Assembly (NCBI RefSeq): GCF_011751075.1 | Contig: NZ_JAALLN010000001.1 | Coordinates: 372,001-436,000 of the forward strand | Direction: 5' to 3' | DNA: 64,000 bases | Source of the DNA: Flavobacterium poyangense | GTDB taxonomy: Bacteria; Bacteroidota; Bacteroidia; Flavobacteriales; Flavobacteriaceae | Shown: piece by piece, positions 46,329 to 53,568 of the stretch | Layout of the letters: the number at the start of each line of letters is the position of its first letter | How positions within the stretch are numbered: position 1 is the stretch's first letter | Program-made: the position numbers and the translations under genes | Notes under the pieces: model-generated | Databases searched by the model: none | What the model was told of the DNA's origin: nothing | The model's input: the letters and a program-made list of their open reading frames with translations, nothing else

Positions 46329-47020
46329 GTTTGATGTTGTTTATAAGGTGAAAGCCAATTCCAAGCGTAAGTGCGGATGCTATTAAAATCAGGTAGTGGT
46401 TTCGCTTTTTTTTTTAATAACTCAATACTGATGTTTTGAGTTCTATAGTGGTTGAATTTTTTAATCCGATCGGTTAGCCCGTTAGTCGCTCCGTTTACTT
46501 TTATGGTAATGGTGGTCATTAAATTAGCATCTGCAAGCGGATTTAATTTTTTGTAAACCGAGAAAAACCAAGCTGCACAGTCCACCGCAATAGCTGTTTG
46601 AAAAAGTAAATCCGGATTTTTTACCACATCATGCCCCGAGTATCTTCTATAGGCTTCGTAAGTTCCCTTTCCTGTCAATTGAATAAAACCACGCCCTCGG
46701 TATCTCCACCCGTCACCACTGGCAATGTTTCCGTTTCCGTTGCGATTGGCATACCCAATATTGGCGATCATTTGTTGATTGGCTTTTTGCGTTGGGGTTC
46801 TTCCGTATTTTTTTACTTCGGCAAGAGTTAAACGGGATTTAAACGGACTCGTTGACAAAAGCCCCTCGGGGGTGTAATTCAGATTCTCAACCATTCGGGT
46901 AAAATTGCCTGATTCGTGGGCTAACTGAGCTAAAAAGTGGGCTATCCGGAGTGGTGTGTTTATGTTGTATCTCTCAAGAACATTATAAAAAATACGGCTG
47001 TTATCTAAAATAAAACTCAT
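46325..47020 (-). CDS. GH19-type endolysin
   Basis: The 231-residue protein matches GH19 chitinase-like lysins: the catalytic Glu lies in HFLAQLAHESGNF, and GWRYRGRGFIQLTGKGTY and WFFSVYKKLNPLAD are typical. It lacks a signal peptide, so export should depend on the holin. It cuts peptidoglycan during lysis. It overlaps the upstream one-pass protein by TAATG and the holin by ATGA. Confidence 0.9.
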   Translation of the reverse strand: MSFILDNSRIFYNVLERYNINTPLRIAHFLAQLAHESGNFTRMVENLNYTPEGLLSTSPFKSRLTLAEVKKYGRTPTQKANQQMIANIGYANRNGNGNIASGDGWRYRGRGFIQLTGKGTYEAYRRYSGHDVVKNPDLLFQTAIAVDCAAWFFSVYKKLNPLADANLMTTITIKVNGATNGLTDRIKKFNHYRTQNISIELLKKKAKPLPDFNSIRTYAWNWLSPYKQHQT

Positions 47021-47121
47021 TATAAAATCACTTTTTTAGGGGTTACTTGGGGTTTTGCCAGTAGGAAAAACAAGCTTGTGAGGGCTACTGCTCCAATGAT
47101 TAATTTTTCTGTTGTTCCCAT
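47020..47121 (-). CDS. Tiny one-pass membrane protein
   Basis: A 33-residue protein (MGTTEKLIIGAVALTSLFFL, then AKPQVTPKKVIL): one membrane helix and a basic tail. TAATG overlap with the endolysin start supports its translation. It could be a second holin or a minor virion membrane peptide. Confidence 0.65.
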   Translation of the reverse strand: MGTTEKLIIGAVALTSLFFLLAKPQVTPKKVIL

Positions 47122-47122
47122 C

Positions 47123-47761
47123 TTAGTAGGTTTTTACGGCAGAAGCATTCACAAAATAATACGTGCCATCACGGTTGATTAAATACTGAGCGCCTACTTT
47201 AGCACCCACAAAAACGCCAATGTGCTGGCCATAATCAAAAGTTCCTCCGATAAAGGGTTTTGTTCCGGTGTTGAAATACAAACCGCTTGCCGTTTTCTTG
47301 GCGTTGTACAGGCTAACGTTATTCTGACTAGCCATTAGTTTTTGTCCTTTTCGGGGCAGGGTGAGCACAATAGGTACGGCATCGAATACCTTTTTTAAAT
47401 TGGTCTTAGCTTTGGAATAAGCGTTAAGGCTAATTCTCGAAACTCCTTTTTTGCTTTGCAGGGCTGTTTGGGTAATGCTACCGAAAACCCCGTCTATAGT
47501 AACTCCTAAAAGGCGTTGCAACTCTCGGACTTCAACTCCTTTACTGCCTTTAGCCAGTACTTTGTTTTTGTTTAAAACAGCTCCGGTACTTGGAACTTCA
47601 ATTGGGATATCTGCAGGGATTGTGGTTTCGGGTTCCGGTATATCGGTTAAGAGCTCGTCTTGTTTTTGCTTTTGTTTTTTCCTCCAATACAAATAACCTA
47701 TACCGCCAACGGCTACCAGTCCAACCCCAATAAGTACTTTATCTTCATTTTTCACGTTCAT
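47123..47761 (-). CDS. Membrane-anchored peptidoglycan-binding protein
   Basis: Starting at the ATG at 47761 (212 residues), it has a membrane segment (VLIGVGLVAVGGIGYLYW), a linker, a PG_binding_1-type domain (KGVEVRELQRLLGVTIDGVF) and a C-terminal SH3-like segment (NRDGTYYFVNASAVKTY). An earlier in-frame start at 47824 would lie inside inverted-repeat element 3, so I reject it. It may anchor the virion to the cell wall or help entry. Confidence 0.75.
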   Translation of the reverse strand: MNVKNEDKVLIGVGLVAVGGIGYLYWRKKQKQKQDELLTDIPEPETTIPADIPIEVPSTGAVLNKNKVLAKGSKGVEVRELQRLLGVTIDGVFGSITQTALQSKKGVSRISLNAYSKAKTNLKKVFDAVPIVLTLPRKGQKLMASQNNVSLYNAKKTASGLYFNTGTKPFIGGTFDYGQHIGVFVGAKVGAQYLINRDGTYYFVNASAVKTY

Positions 47762-47777
47762 GCTTTCCTTTTTTAAT

Positions 47778-47843
47778 TGTAGATTTTTTTTAACCGGATC
47801 TGCAGCTGCAGTTTTTCCTGGCACGCAAAAAAATCTACTTTTT
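47778..47843 (-). repeat. 65-bp inverted-repeat element, copy 3
   Basis: The clearest copy: TGTAGATTTTTTTT and AAAAAAATCTACTTTT arms (12 bp perfectly paired) enclose AACCGGATC, a CTGCAGCTGCAG palindrome and TTTTTCCTGG. It ends 17 nt before the start of the peptidoglycan-binding protein. Confidence 0.9.
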
Positions 47844-47870
47844 GATTTGTTATTTTTGCCGTGTGCCCTT

Positions 47871-48296
47871 TTAGAGATAGAGCGGGAATTTCTTTCTTAG
47901 CAATTTGTAATCAGCGCTGTTTAATTCCTCTTTGAGCCATGTTTTAAGCGGCAATTTAGTTCCGCCAATGGTGTTGTAACCTAAAATGCGATTGTAGTTT
48001 TTGATTCCAAAAACTTTATTAATAAGCCCAAACTGCGCCTGTGTCACTCCTGTCAGGGTCTCAAAGATTAAAGTTTCATCCGTGCCATTGTATCGGTTCA
48101 TTGCCTCATACAACAAAGCGGATTTTTGGCTCGGAGAAAAAACAGGCGTTAAATTAACGTCACCCTCGTCGATATACTTTTTATTACCCCCTAAGAGTGA
48201 TTTTCCGTTTTTATTGGTTTTGGTGAGCAGGTAAACTCCAAGTCCTAAAATCACTACCGAAACCCCTACAATGATTATTTTCTTTTTGTTTGTCAT
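47871..48296 (-). CDS. One-pass membrane protein with annexin-like repeat (A)
   Basis: The 141-residue protein has an N-terminal membrane segment (IIIVGVSVVILGLGVYLL) and a C-terminal helical module SALLYEAMNRYNGTDETLIF then ETLTGVTQAQFGLINKVFG and LKTWLKEELNS. The GTDE turn and the length and spacing of the helices match a single annexin repeat. Its start overlaps the stop of the next protein by one base (TAATG). I infer a membrane-binding or virion-membrane role. Confidence 0.6.
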   Translation of the reverse strand: MTNKKKIIIVGVSVVILGLGVYLLTKTNKNGKSLLGGNKKYIDEGDVNLTPVFSPSQKSALLYEAMNRYNGTDETLIFETLTGVTQAQFGLINKVFGIKNYNRILGYNTIGGTKLPLKTWLKEELNSADYKLLRKKFPLYL

Positions 48297-48775
48297 TAGA
48301 AAAATCCTTTTATTAAAAATCGCAATTTGGCAATATCATCTTCTTTAAACTGGTCTTGTAGCCATTCTACTAAATTCATTTTTACCAGAGTAGTGCTCCT
48401 GCGTTCTCCAAATTCATTGTAAACCCTGATAAAGCCGTTGTGATTAAGCCCCGTTAAATTATTTTCAACAGTGGCGAAATTGGCTCCGAAACCCAAAAGT
48501 GCCGTATAAATGGCTTCTGCTCTTGCTTTTGCTTCTGTTACGCTGATTTTACTAGGTCTATAGTTTGACTTTTCTTCAAGTCTGGAAAATCCTTTGAGCA
48601 CCTTGTAATAAAAAAGTGTTAAGAGCCCTCCAACTGCTAAAATCTTAAAAAACGTGAGCCCTACGCTGATTCCTTTTCTTGCGCTTTCCTGAGATTGAGC
48701 AATCGCCTTTCGTCCTTCGGGGCTAGATAAGACAGTTGCTACAACGGCAGGATTAGCCAGTCCTCTCTTTCTCAT
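48296..48775 (-). CDS. One-pass membrane protein with annexin-like repeat (B)
   Basis: The 159-residue product has a central membrane segment (FFKILAVGGLLTLFYYKVL) and a C-terminal module (AEAIYTALLGFGANFATVEN, GLNHNGFIRVYNEFGERR, LVEWLQDQFKEDDIAKLRF) that parallels repeat A; the GFGTDE-like turn has decayed to GFGANFA. It is probably a paralogue of gene A, adjacent by a one-base overlap. Confidence 0.6.
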   Translation of the reverse strand: MRKRGLANPAVVATVLSSPEGRKAIAQSQESARKGISVGLTFFKILAVGGLLTLFYYKVLKGFSRLEEKSNYRPSKISVTEAKARAEAIYTALLGFGANFATVENNLTGLNHNGFIRVYNEFGERRSTTLVKMNLVEWLQDQFKEDDIAKLRFLIKGFF

Positions 48776-48787
48776 CTGCTACGTTTT

Positions 48788-48991
48788 TTAGTTCGATAAA
48801 AAGCCTTTTATCATTGGGAAATTGGTTTTAAGCTGCGTGATCGCTTTGGGGCTTTTGGAGAGTTCAGCCAGTTTGTTAAGCGCTTCGTTGTCGAGCTCAG
48901 AGAGTTCAGTAAGCGCTTTAGTTTTTGCTTTTACTTCAAAAGGATTATTTGCTTTTATCTTTAGTGTAATTGGTGTTTCTATGCTTCCCAT
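48788..48991 (-). CDS. Small uncharacterised structural-type protein
   Basis: A 67-residue protein beginning with a beta-strand segment (ITLKIKANNPFEVKAK), then a helical part (ALTELSELDNEALNKLAELS). Its start overlaps the preceding gene's stop by 13 nt. No family is recognised; it may be a short linker within the morphogenesis operon. Confidence 0.55.
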   Translation of the reverse strand: MGSIETPITLKIKANNPFEVKAKTKALTELSELDNEALNKLAELSKSPKAITQLKTNFPMIKGFLSN

Positions 48992-49752
48992 AACTGGTGT
49001 TTTTTTAATAATTGTGCTAATTCGCTTGAAAATTGGGTGTTGGTATTCAGTCCGTTTGTAATACTTTCTAACACGCCCACAACGGTATCGTCAATGCTTT
49101 GCAAAGCCGTTGCAAAGTTTTGTTTGGCTTCGCTTGAGTACTGTTCCATTGGCGCAGCAAGACCCACAGCAGGAGAAACACCTTTAAAGGCAGCTAATAA
49201 AGCGGGGGCATTTTGTACAGCTCCCTGTACTGCTCCCCACAAACCGCTTTCTTTGTCTGCGTTGTACTTAGATAGTAGTTGCTCTTCTCTAATGTCTTCA
49301 TACTTCTTTTTGTATTCCTTGTTTTCCGCTTTTAGTGTTTCTACTTCAGTAAACAATCTTGAAGCATCATTTTTAGCTACCATCAAATTCATAATATCAA
49401 GAGTTCCAAGTCCAAAAGAGTTGGAGAACATATCTACTTGCGGTGCTTTGATTTGGGGTAAGTGTTGCACTTGTGGTTGTGGGTCTTGGTTTACTTTTGA
49501 AAAATTCACCTCAAAAGGCTGCCCGTTTGTTTTATACGAGCTTCCATTTTTACGCTTCAAAGTCAGGCTTAAACGACGATGCCCTTTTTCAAAGAGTGAC
49601 TCGAAAAATTCTTCTGCGTTTCCGTGCTCTGCAATGATCTCAGCATGTGTTTTGTTGCGGAAAAGAAATAAATCAGTATCCAAATCAACAACAGTTACAG
49701 CCGAATACGTATCGATGTTCAATTTCTCTATAAGGTTGTCTAATTGCTGCAT
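48979..49752 (-). CDS. Uncharacterised 257-residue morphogenesis-region protein
   Basis: N-terminal ~75 residues form an alpha/beta unit (YSAVTVVDLDTDLFLF, FEKGHRRLSLTLKRKNGSSY). A proline/glutamine linker, a coiled coil (LFTEVETLKAENKEYKKKYE) and a small-residue region (AVQGAVQNAPALLAAFKGVS) follow. It overlaps both neighbours. It could be a scaffold or assembly factor; I do not recognise it. A long antisense frame (49037-49756) is a shadow. Confidence 0.6.
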   Translation of the reverse strand: MQQLDNLIEKLNIDTYSAVTVVDLDTDLFLFRNKTHAEIIAEHGNAEEFFESLFEKGHRRLSLTLKRKNGSSYKTNGQPFEVNFSKVNQDPQPQVQHLPQIKAPQVDMFSNSFGLGTLDIMNLMVAKNDASRLFTEVETLKAENKEYKKKYEDIREEQLLSKYNADKESGLWGAVQGAVQNAPALLAAFKGVSPAVGLAAPMEQYSSEAKQNFATALQSIDDTVVGVLESITNGLNTNTQFSSELAQLLKKHQLWEA

Positions 49753-50099
49753 GTGATGAATTTTTTATAAATGATGTCTATTTCTTTTCTGTTCCAAGTG
49801 AAAATTGAAAAATCATTTCCGCCCATACTGTAAGTCAAATCCATAGTAGGATTAGTGTCTACTACTGATGAGTTGTCAATTGACGCAAAACGAATGTTTA
49901 ATTCTACTTTCGAAAGTGTGCCGTCGGGAGCTACTAGGGTTATTTTTTCCCCGCTTGCAATTTCAAAATCGTTAACAAAGACATTGACAAAACCGCTGTT
50001 TATAACCTGCAAAGTGGTTACGTCATCAATTGTAAGTTCTTTGTCTTCTTTTATTTTCAAAAAAACTACTCCGGTGTTTACTCGTATAATGTCTTTCAT
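49740..50099 (-). CDS. Small beta-rich protein, candidate capsid component
   Basis: A 119-residue protein made of strands (NTGVVFLKIKEDKELTID, SGFVNVFVNDFEIASGEKIT, KVELNIRFASID) without membrane segments. It is the third of three consecutive beta-rich proteins (with 50114 and 50558) and may be a jelly-roll-like capsid or penton part. Evidence is by inspection only. Confidence 0.5.
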   Translation of the reverse strand: MKDIIRVNTGVVFLKIKEDKELTIDDVTTLQVINSGFVNVFVNDFEIASGEKITLVAPDGTLSKVELNIRFASIDNSSVVDTNPTMDLTYSMGGNDFSIFTWNRKEIDIIYKKFITCSN

Positions 50100-50113
50100 T
50101 TTTTGATCTTATT

Positions 50114-50479
50114 TTAAGTGCAGCTTCCGGGTTTAATTTTGTACATCAAAATCAAATGAAAATAGGTTTCTTTGTCTACGGCTTTTTTTGTCTTTGCTTT
50201 GAACGTGAATGTCTTAGATTCGGTTTCAAACATCAAAGGTTTGTAACTCTCTTCAAATCCTGAACCTTCTCGACGTTTCCAATGGTTGATGTGGGTGGGC
50301 TTTGAAAAGGCAGAACCGCTGTCATCCTGAATGCCATATTCTGCAAAATTTTCTATGTCCGTGTGATTGGTATGTAATTCTGCTCCCATGATAAAACCGA
50401 CATCTAAGGCGGTGGTAAACAAGGCTTCCGTTTCTCCTTGTTTGATTGTTAAATGAATTACTTTTTCTCTAACTGCCAT
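50114..50479 (-). CDS. Small beta-rich protein, candidate capsid component
   Basis: A 121-residue protein with alternating strands (KVIHLTIKQGETEALF, LMFETESKTFTFKAKTKKAV) and a C-terminal FHLILMYKIKPGS. No signal peptide. It follows the terminator after the 188-residue protein, 79 nt away. Candidate minor capsid protein. Confidence 0.5.
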   Translation of the reverse strand: MAVREKVIHLTIKQGETEALFTTALDVGFIMGAELHTNHTDIENFAEYGIQDDSGSAFSKPTHINHWKRREGSGFEESYKPLMFETESKTFTFKAKTKKAVDKETYFHLILMYKIKPGSCT

Positions 50480-50495
50480 TTTCGTATGTTATTTG

Positions 50496-50534
50496 AAAAA
50501 AGCCGCAACTTGCTTACGGTTAACGGCTTTTTTT
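50496..50534 (-). terminator. Terminator directly after the candidate major capsid gene
   Basis: AAAAAAGCCG and CGGCTTTTTT (10 bp) enclose an 18-nt loop. The A-run becomes a U-run in the minus transcript. An internal terminator here would raise levels of the upstream (50558-51124) product relative to the genes after it. Confidence 0.75.
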
Positions 50535-50557
50535 ATGAATACTAAACCTTTTTTTGA

Positions 50558-51124
50558 TTATCGTTTTGCTTGGTGAACTCTAAATTCGAATCGAACATTT
50601 GTATCTTCAGCCGATTGAACAGAAACTCCTTTAGGGTATTCGATCTCAAATTCAAATTCCATGTTAGAACGGATTAAAGGAGAAGTGGAAAGAGGTCTAA
50701 AAATTACTGTTTTATCTCCTGTAAGGTCAGTAATTGGCATATCTACCAAAACGTTACCGTCTTGTTTGATTCTAAACTCTGCATTTAAAAATGCGGGGTC
50801 AATGAATACGTTTTCATCTCCCTGTAAAGCAGACCAAGTCTCACTTTTTAAATCAGCACTTTTTTTAACGCCTTTTAGCAATCGTATTCCGTCTATGATA
50901 TAATCACGACCGGCATTTAATTTATTCCCGTCAATGTTGGTAATACCTACCTCACGTTTGGTATTAACATCGACAACACCAACAGTACCCGCCTGCCCTT
51001 TAATGGCAACATTCAAATACAGGGTTTTATCTGTTAATTCTACTTGTCCTACTCTTGGAACTCCTCCGTTACTTTTAGCCTTAATTGTCGCTACCGCTGA
51101 CGCTAATTCTGATCTTCTGCTCAT
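50558..51124 (-). CDS. Candidate major capsid protein of a tailless phage
   Basis: The 188-residue protein is beta-rich: an N-terminal helix (RRSELASAVATIKAKSNGGV), then QVELTDKTLYLNVAIKGQAG, DYIIDGIRLLKG, AEFRIKQDGNVLVDMPITDL and a C-terminal MEFEFEIEYPKGV with VRFEFRVHQ. It has no signal or membrane segment. A strong terminator follows immediately, as expected for an abundant structural protein. It is shorter than double jelly-roll proteins (usually over 250), so a single jelly-roll is more likely if it is a capsid protein. I infer this; sequence similarity to a known capsid protein is not evident. Confidence 0.5.
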   Translation of the reverse strand: MSRRSELASAVATIKAKSNGGVPRVGQVELTDKTLYLNVAIKGQAGTVGVVDVNTKREVGITNIDGNKLNAGRDYIIDGIRLLKGVKKSADLKSETWSALQGDENVFIDPAFLNAEFRIKQDGNVLVDMPITDLTGDKTVIFRPLSTSPLIRSNMEFEFEIEYPKGVSVQSAEDTNVRFEFRVHQAKR

Positions 51125-51184
51125 TGTGATTGTTTTTTGATTAATGATTGAAAAGCCTGTTACAGCCTTATTTTAATGTTGCTT

Positions 51185-51808
51185 TTACTGATTGTACAAT
51201 TCGTCGTATAACTCTTCTGTTCCATTTAAACCGTGCAGGTCTTCTTCGCCGTATACATCTGCTTCCGCTCCGTTTAAACCGTCATGGTCTTCGTAGAACT
51301 CGTCATACTCTCCGTTTAATCCGTTTTGATCGTAAAAAACGTTTCCTTCCTCGTCTACAAAAGCACCATTTAAACCGTCTTGCGAATGGAAAATATTTCC
51401 GGCTTCGTCTATGAAAGTACCGTTTAAACCTTGCTCGTCGTATTCGTAAACATGACCGTCACCACCCATAAACTGACCGTTTAATCCCTCATCTGGACAG
51501 GCTAAACCGACCACGCCTTTAGCGAATAACGCTCCTTTACCCGTTCCGGTGAATTTGGAACTCAGGTGTTTTTCTGATACTTTTCTAACAGCAATTAAGG
51601 CTTGCACTATGGTGCTCCCCATTAATGCTCCTCTTAAAAGATTGTCTTTTGTGCTAATCCCGCTTACTTTTGTTGCACCAAAGGCAGATACACCCGCTAG
51701 TACAAAATTCATTAACGGGCTTTCGGATTCTGGTAATAATGTACTCGCACCATTTGACAGCATACCGCCGACAATTCCCCCTCCAATGACTACTACTTCT
51801 TTATTCAT
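51185..51808 (-). CDS. Membrane protein with GLNG-repeat tail
   Basis: The 207-residue protein has small-residue-rich N-terminal hydrophobic segments (VVVIGGGIVGGMLSNGAS, MNFVLAGVSAFGA) and an acidic C-terminal half with about six copies of GLNGxF(I/V)DExGNVFxxQD-type units of roughly 14-20 residues. The acidic repeat may extend from a membrane as a flexible fibre. No homologue is recognised. Confidence 0.6.
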   Translation of the reverse strand: MNKEVVVIGGGIVGGMLSNGASTLLPESESPLMNFVLAGVSAFGATKVSGISTKDNLLRGALMGSTIVQALIAVRKVSEKHLSSKFTGTGKGALFAKGVVGLACPDEGLNGQFMGGDGHVYEYDEQGLNGTFIDEAGNIFHSQDGLNGAFVDEEGNVFYDQNGLNGEYDEFYEDHDGLNGAEADVYGEEDLHGLNGTEELYDELYNQ

Positions 51809-51828
51809 TTGTGATTGATTTTAATTAC

Positions 51829-52371
51829 TTACTTCTTTTTTGTGGCTAAATAAATACCGCCCCCCACAACTGCTGCGCCCAGTACATACAAAAGAGTATT
51901 GTCTTTTTTAGGGGAGACAATAGCGGGTTTTGCTGTAACGGCTTTCACGGGAGTTAATTCGCCTACAGGCTGCTCCGTTACGATACTTTCGGACGATTCC
52001 TCTAAAGAACTGCTCTCGTTTTGTCCGGCTGTATCTGTAGGCATTGGGGCGTAGGAGGCAGGAACTAAACTACTCACAGGCTCAACTTGTGGTCGAACAG
52101 CGCCTACAATTTTTTTCCCGAAGTTGGTCTTAGAAAGGGCTACACCTTTTCTAACGACTTTGGACTTCGCCACTTTTTTTATCAGTTTTCCTCCTTTTGA
52201 GTTCATCACCTTAGATAATACACCTCCACCAACTGGAACAAATCCCGCTGCTATTGGAGCTGCAAACTTGGCGACTTTAACTGCGTTTTTTAAACTCACA
52301 TTTCTAAGTCTAATTTTTTTCATCCACTTGGGTTTTCCTAATCCCGTGTCTTCTGCATTTATTAGTATCAT
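51829..52371 (-). CDS. Membrane protein with C-terminal anchor
   Basis: A 180-residue protein with a basic, glycine-containing N-terminal half (RNVSLKNAVKVAKFAAPIAA, GGVLSKVMNSKGGKLIKK), a flexible Ser/Glu/Pro linker and a C-terminal membrane helix (TLLYVLGAAVVGGGIYLATK). This suits a minor virion membrane protein. The next gene starts 14 nt away. Confidence 0.6.
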   Translation of the reverse strand: MILINAEDTGLGKPKWMKKIRLRNVSLKNAVKVAKFAAPIAAGFVPVGGGVLSKVMNSKGGKLIKKVAKSKVVRKGVALSKTNFGKKIVGAVRPQVEPVSSLVPASYAPMPTDTAGQNESSSLEESSESIVTEQPVGELTPVKAVTAKPAIVSPKKDNTLLYVLGAAVVGGGIYLATKKK

Positions 52372-52385
52372 ACTTCCTTGTTTAA

Positions 52386-53087
52386 TTAATTATTCTTTAA
52401 AAATAAAGCGCTAAAGAATGCTCCAATTCCTAAGTAAACAGGAAGGTTAGAGCTTTTCTTTGCAACGATTGGGGTTTTCTTTGCAAAGCCTTTGCGATTT
52501 GTTTTGGGAGCGTTTAAGCCGTAATGCGGTAAATTAACTTCTGTGTCGTGTGCCATAGTATAAATAGGTTCTCGGTTGGTACTGGTTGTTCCGTCTATGA
52601 CAAAATAGCCTTGTTTGATATCGCCTGTTTCTTGATTCAGCGGGACAATTACATAAACATGTGTAAACAAATCGGGTCTTAAACTGGGTTGCTTGATTTG
52701 CCTAATAAAGTGTCGTATTCCCATATTCACCAGAAAGGAGCTTGCAAAAATGGAATAGGTTTTACAATCTACCCCCTCAGCTCGCTTTTTAAAAGCGCAG
52801 GCAGGGCTTCGAAGCATTTGTTCCACACCGTCGGCTTTGTACTGGATATGGTTGTATAAAAACCAGTATATTTTATCACAGGTTTCTTTAAGGGTATTTT
52901 GTTGCAAAAGCTTTGCAACTTCCGTTGTCTGATAGTTATACTTGACAACCATTTGTTTTATCATTCTGACCGTATCAAAAGTATTGCCGTTGCCGAGGTT
53001 AGTCTTATCACAGCTAACCTCTGGAAACAACGGCTCATACTCCTGACCGCCTAAGATGTTCCTTTGTAACAAGTTATCAATATCCAT
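52386..53087 (-). CDS. Transglutaminase-like Cys protein with C-terminal anchor
   Basis: The 233-residue product has a papain-like/transglutaminase triad: Cys in EGVDCKTYSIFASSFL, His in LFTHVYVIVPL, Asp in YFVIDGTTS. A C-terminal membrane helix follows (LPVYLGIGAFFSALFL). It may be a virion protease or crosslinker. It is the first late gene in the minus-strand block left of the cargo cassette. Confidence 0.7.
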   Translation of the reverse strand: MDIDNLLQRNILGGQEYEPLFPEVSCDKTNLGNGNTFDTVRMIKQMVVKYNYQTTEVAKLLQQNTLKETCDKIYWFLYNHIQYKADGVEQMLRSPACAFKKRAEGVDCKTYSIFASSFLVNMGIRHFIRQIKQPSLRPDLFTHVYVIVPLNQETGDIKQGYFVIDGTTSTNREPIYTMAHDTEVNLPHYGLNAPKTNRKGFAKKTPIVAKKSSNLPVYLGIGAFFSALFLKNN

Positions 53088-53194
53088 TTGTCTCGTTTTC
53101 GTTCTTGTGTTAGGTTGTTAGGCTTATCGATTACAAATATGCGGAGCTTATTTCGGTACGATTCAGGATTTACAAGGGTAACGGGAGGTTTCAT
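53051..53194 (-). CDS. Possible small ORF upstream of the transglutaminase-like gene
   Basis: A 47-codon frame from ATG 53194 (MKPPVTLVNPESYRNKL, then IFVIDKPNNLTQERKRD) overlaps the next gene by 37 nt. The composition looks protein-like but no family is recognised, so it may not be translated. Confidence 0.35.
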   Translation of the reverse strand: MKPPVTLVNPESYRNKLRIFVIDKPNNLTQERKRDKWILITCYKGTS

Positions 53195-53300
53195 AGCATT
53201 GCAAAGCTTTGCAAAGGCTTTGCAATGGTTTTGCAATGGAGCACAAAGACTTGTTACATAAAAGGTTAGAAAATCTACTTTTTAAAATAAAAATCTACTT
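53195..53300. repeat. TTTGCAA cluster and half-copies of the 65-bp element
   Basis: At 53196-53238 the TTGCAAAG/TTGCAATG motif is repeated four times, including the palindrome GCAAAGCTTTGC. At 53271-53300 two direct half-sites AAAATCTACTT lie 20 nt apart, matching one arm of the 65-bp inverted repeats. The rest of this upstream region (53301-53568) shows no gene. Confidence 0.65.
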
Positions 53301-53568
53301 ACAATTGTTTTTGTAGGATAAAATGTATACTTTCGTTTTTTTTTAAGAAAAAACTGTAATGTTAGCCCCATGCCTTACAGAAAATAGTACACAATACTAC
53401 AATTTTGTAAAAAGTAAGTAGTAATGAGTAATTATTTAAGATTAAAGAATTTGTTGAATAATTACATTAGTAAGATAATTTACGGATGATTTTGAATTAA
53501 AAACGGGAACTAACCAAATCCAATTCAGCCCTGCAAAATGCGAAATGAAATGGTAAATAAGCACAAGA

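Noticed and set aside
47762..47824. Upstream extension of the peptidoglycan-binding protein (start at 47824)
   Set aside because: The extra 21 codons are translated from inverted-repeat element 3, which is clearly non-coding in its other copies; the ATG at 47761 fits better.
49037..49756. 239-codon plus-strand frame antisense to 48979-49752
   Set aside because: Serine/cysteine-rich shadow of the real minus-strand frame; no domain, and the minus operon has tight gene overlaps throughout this stretch.
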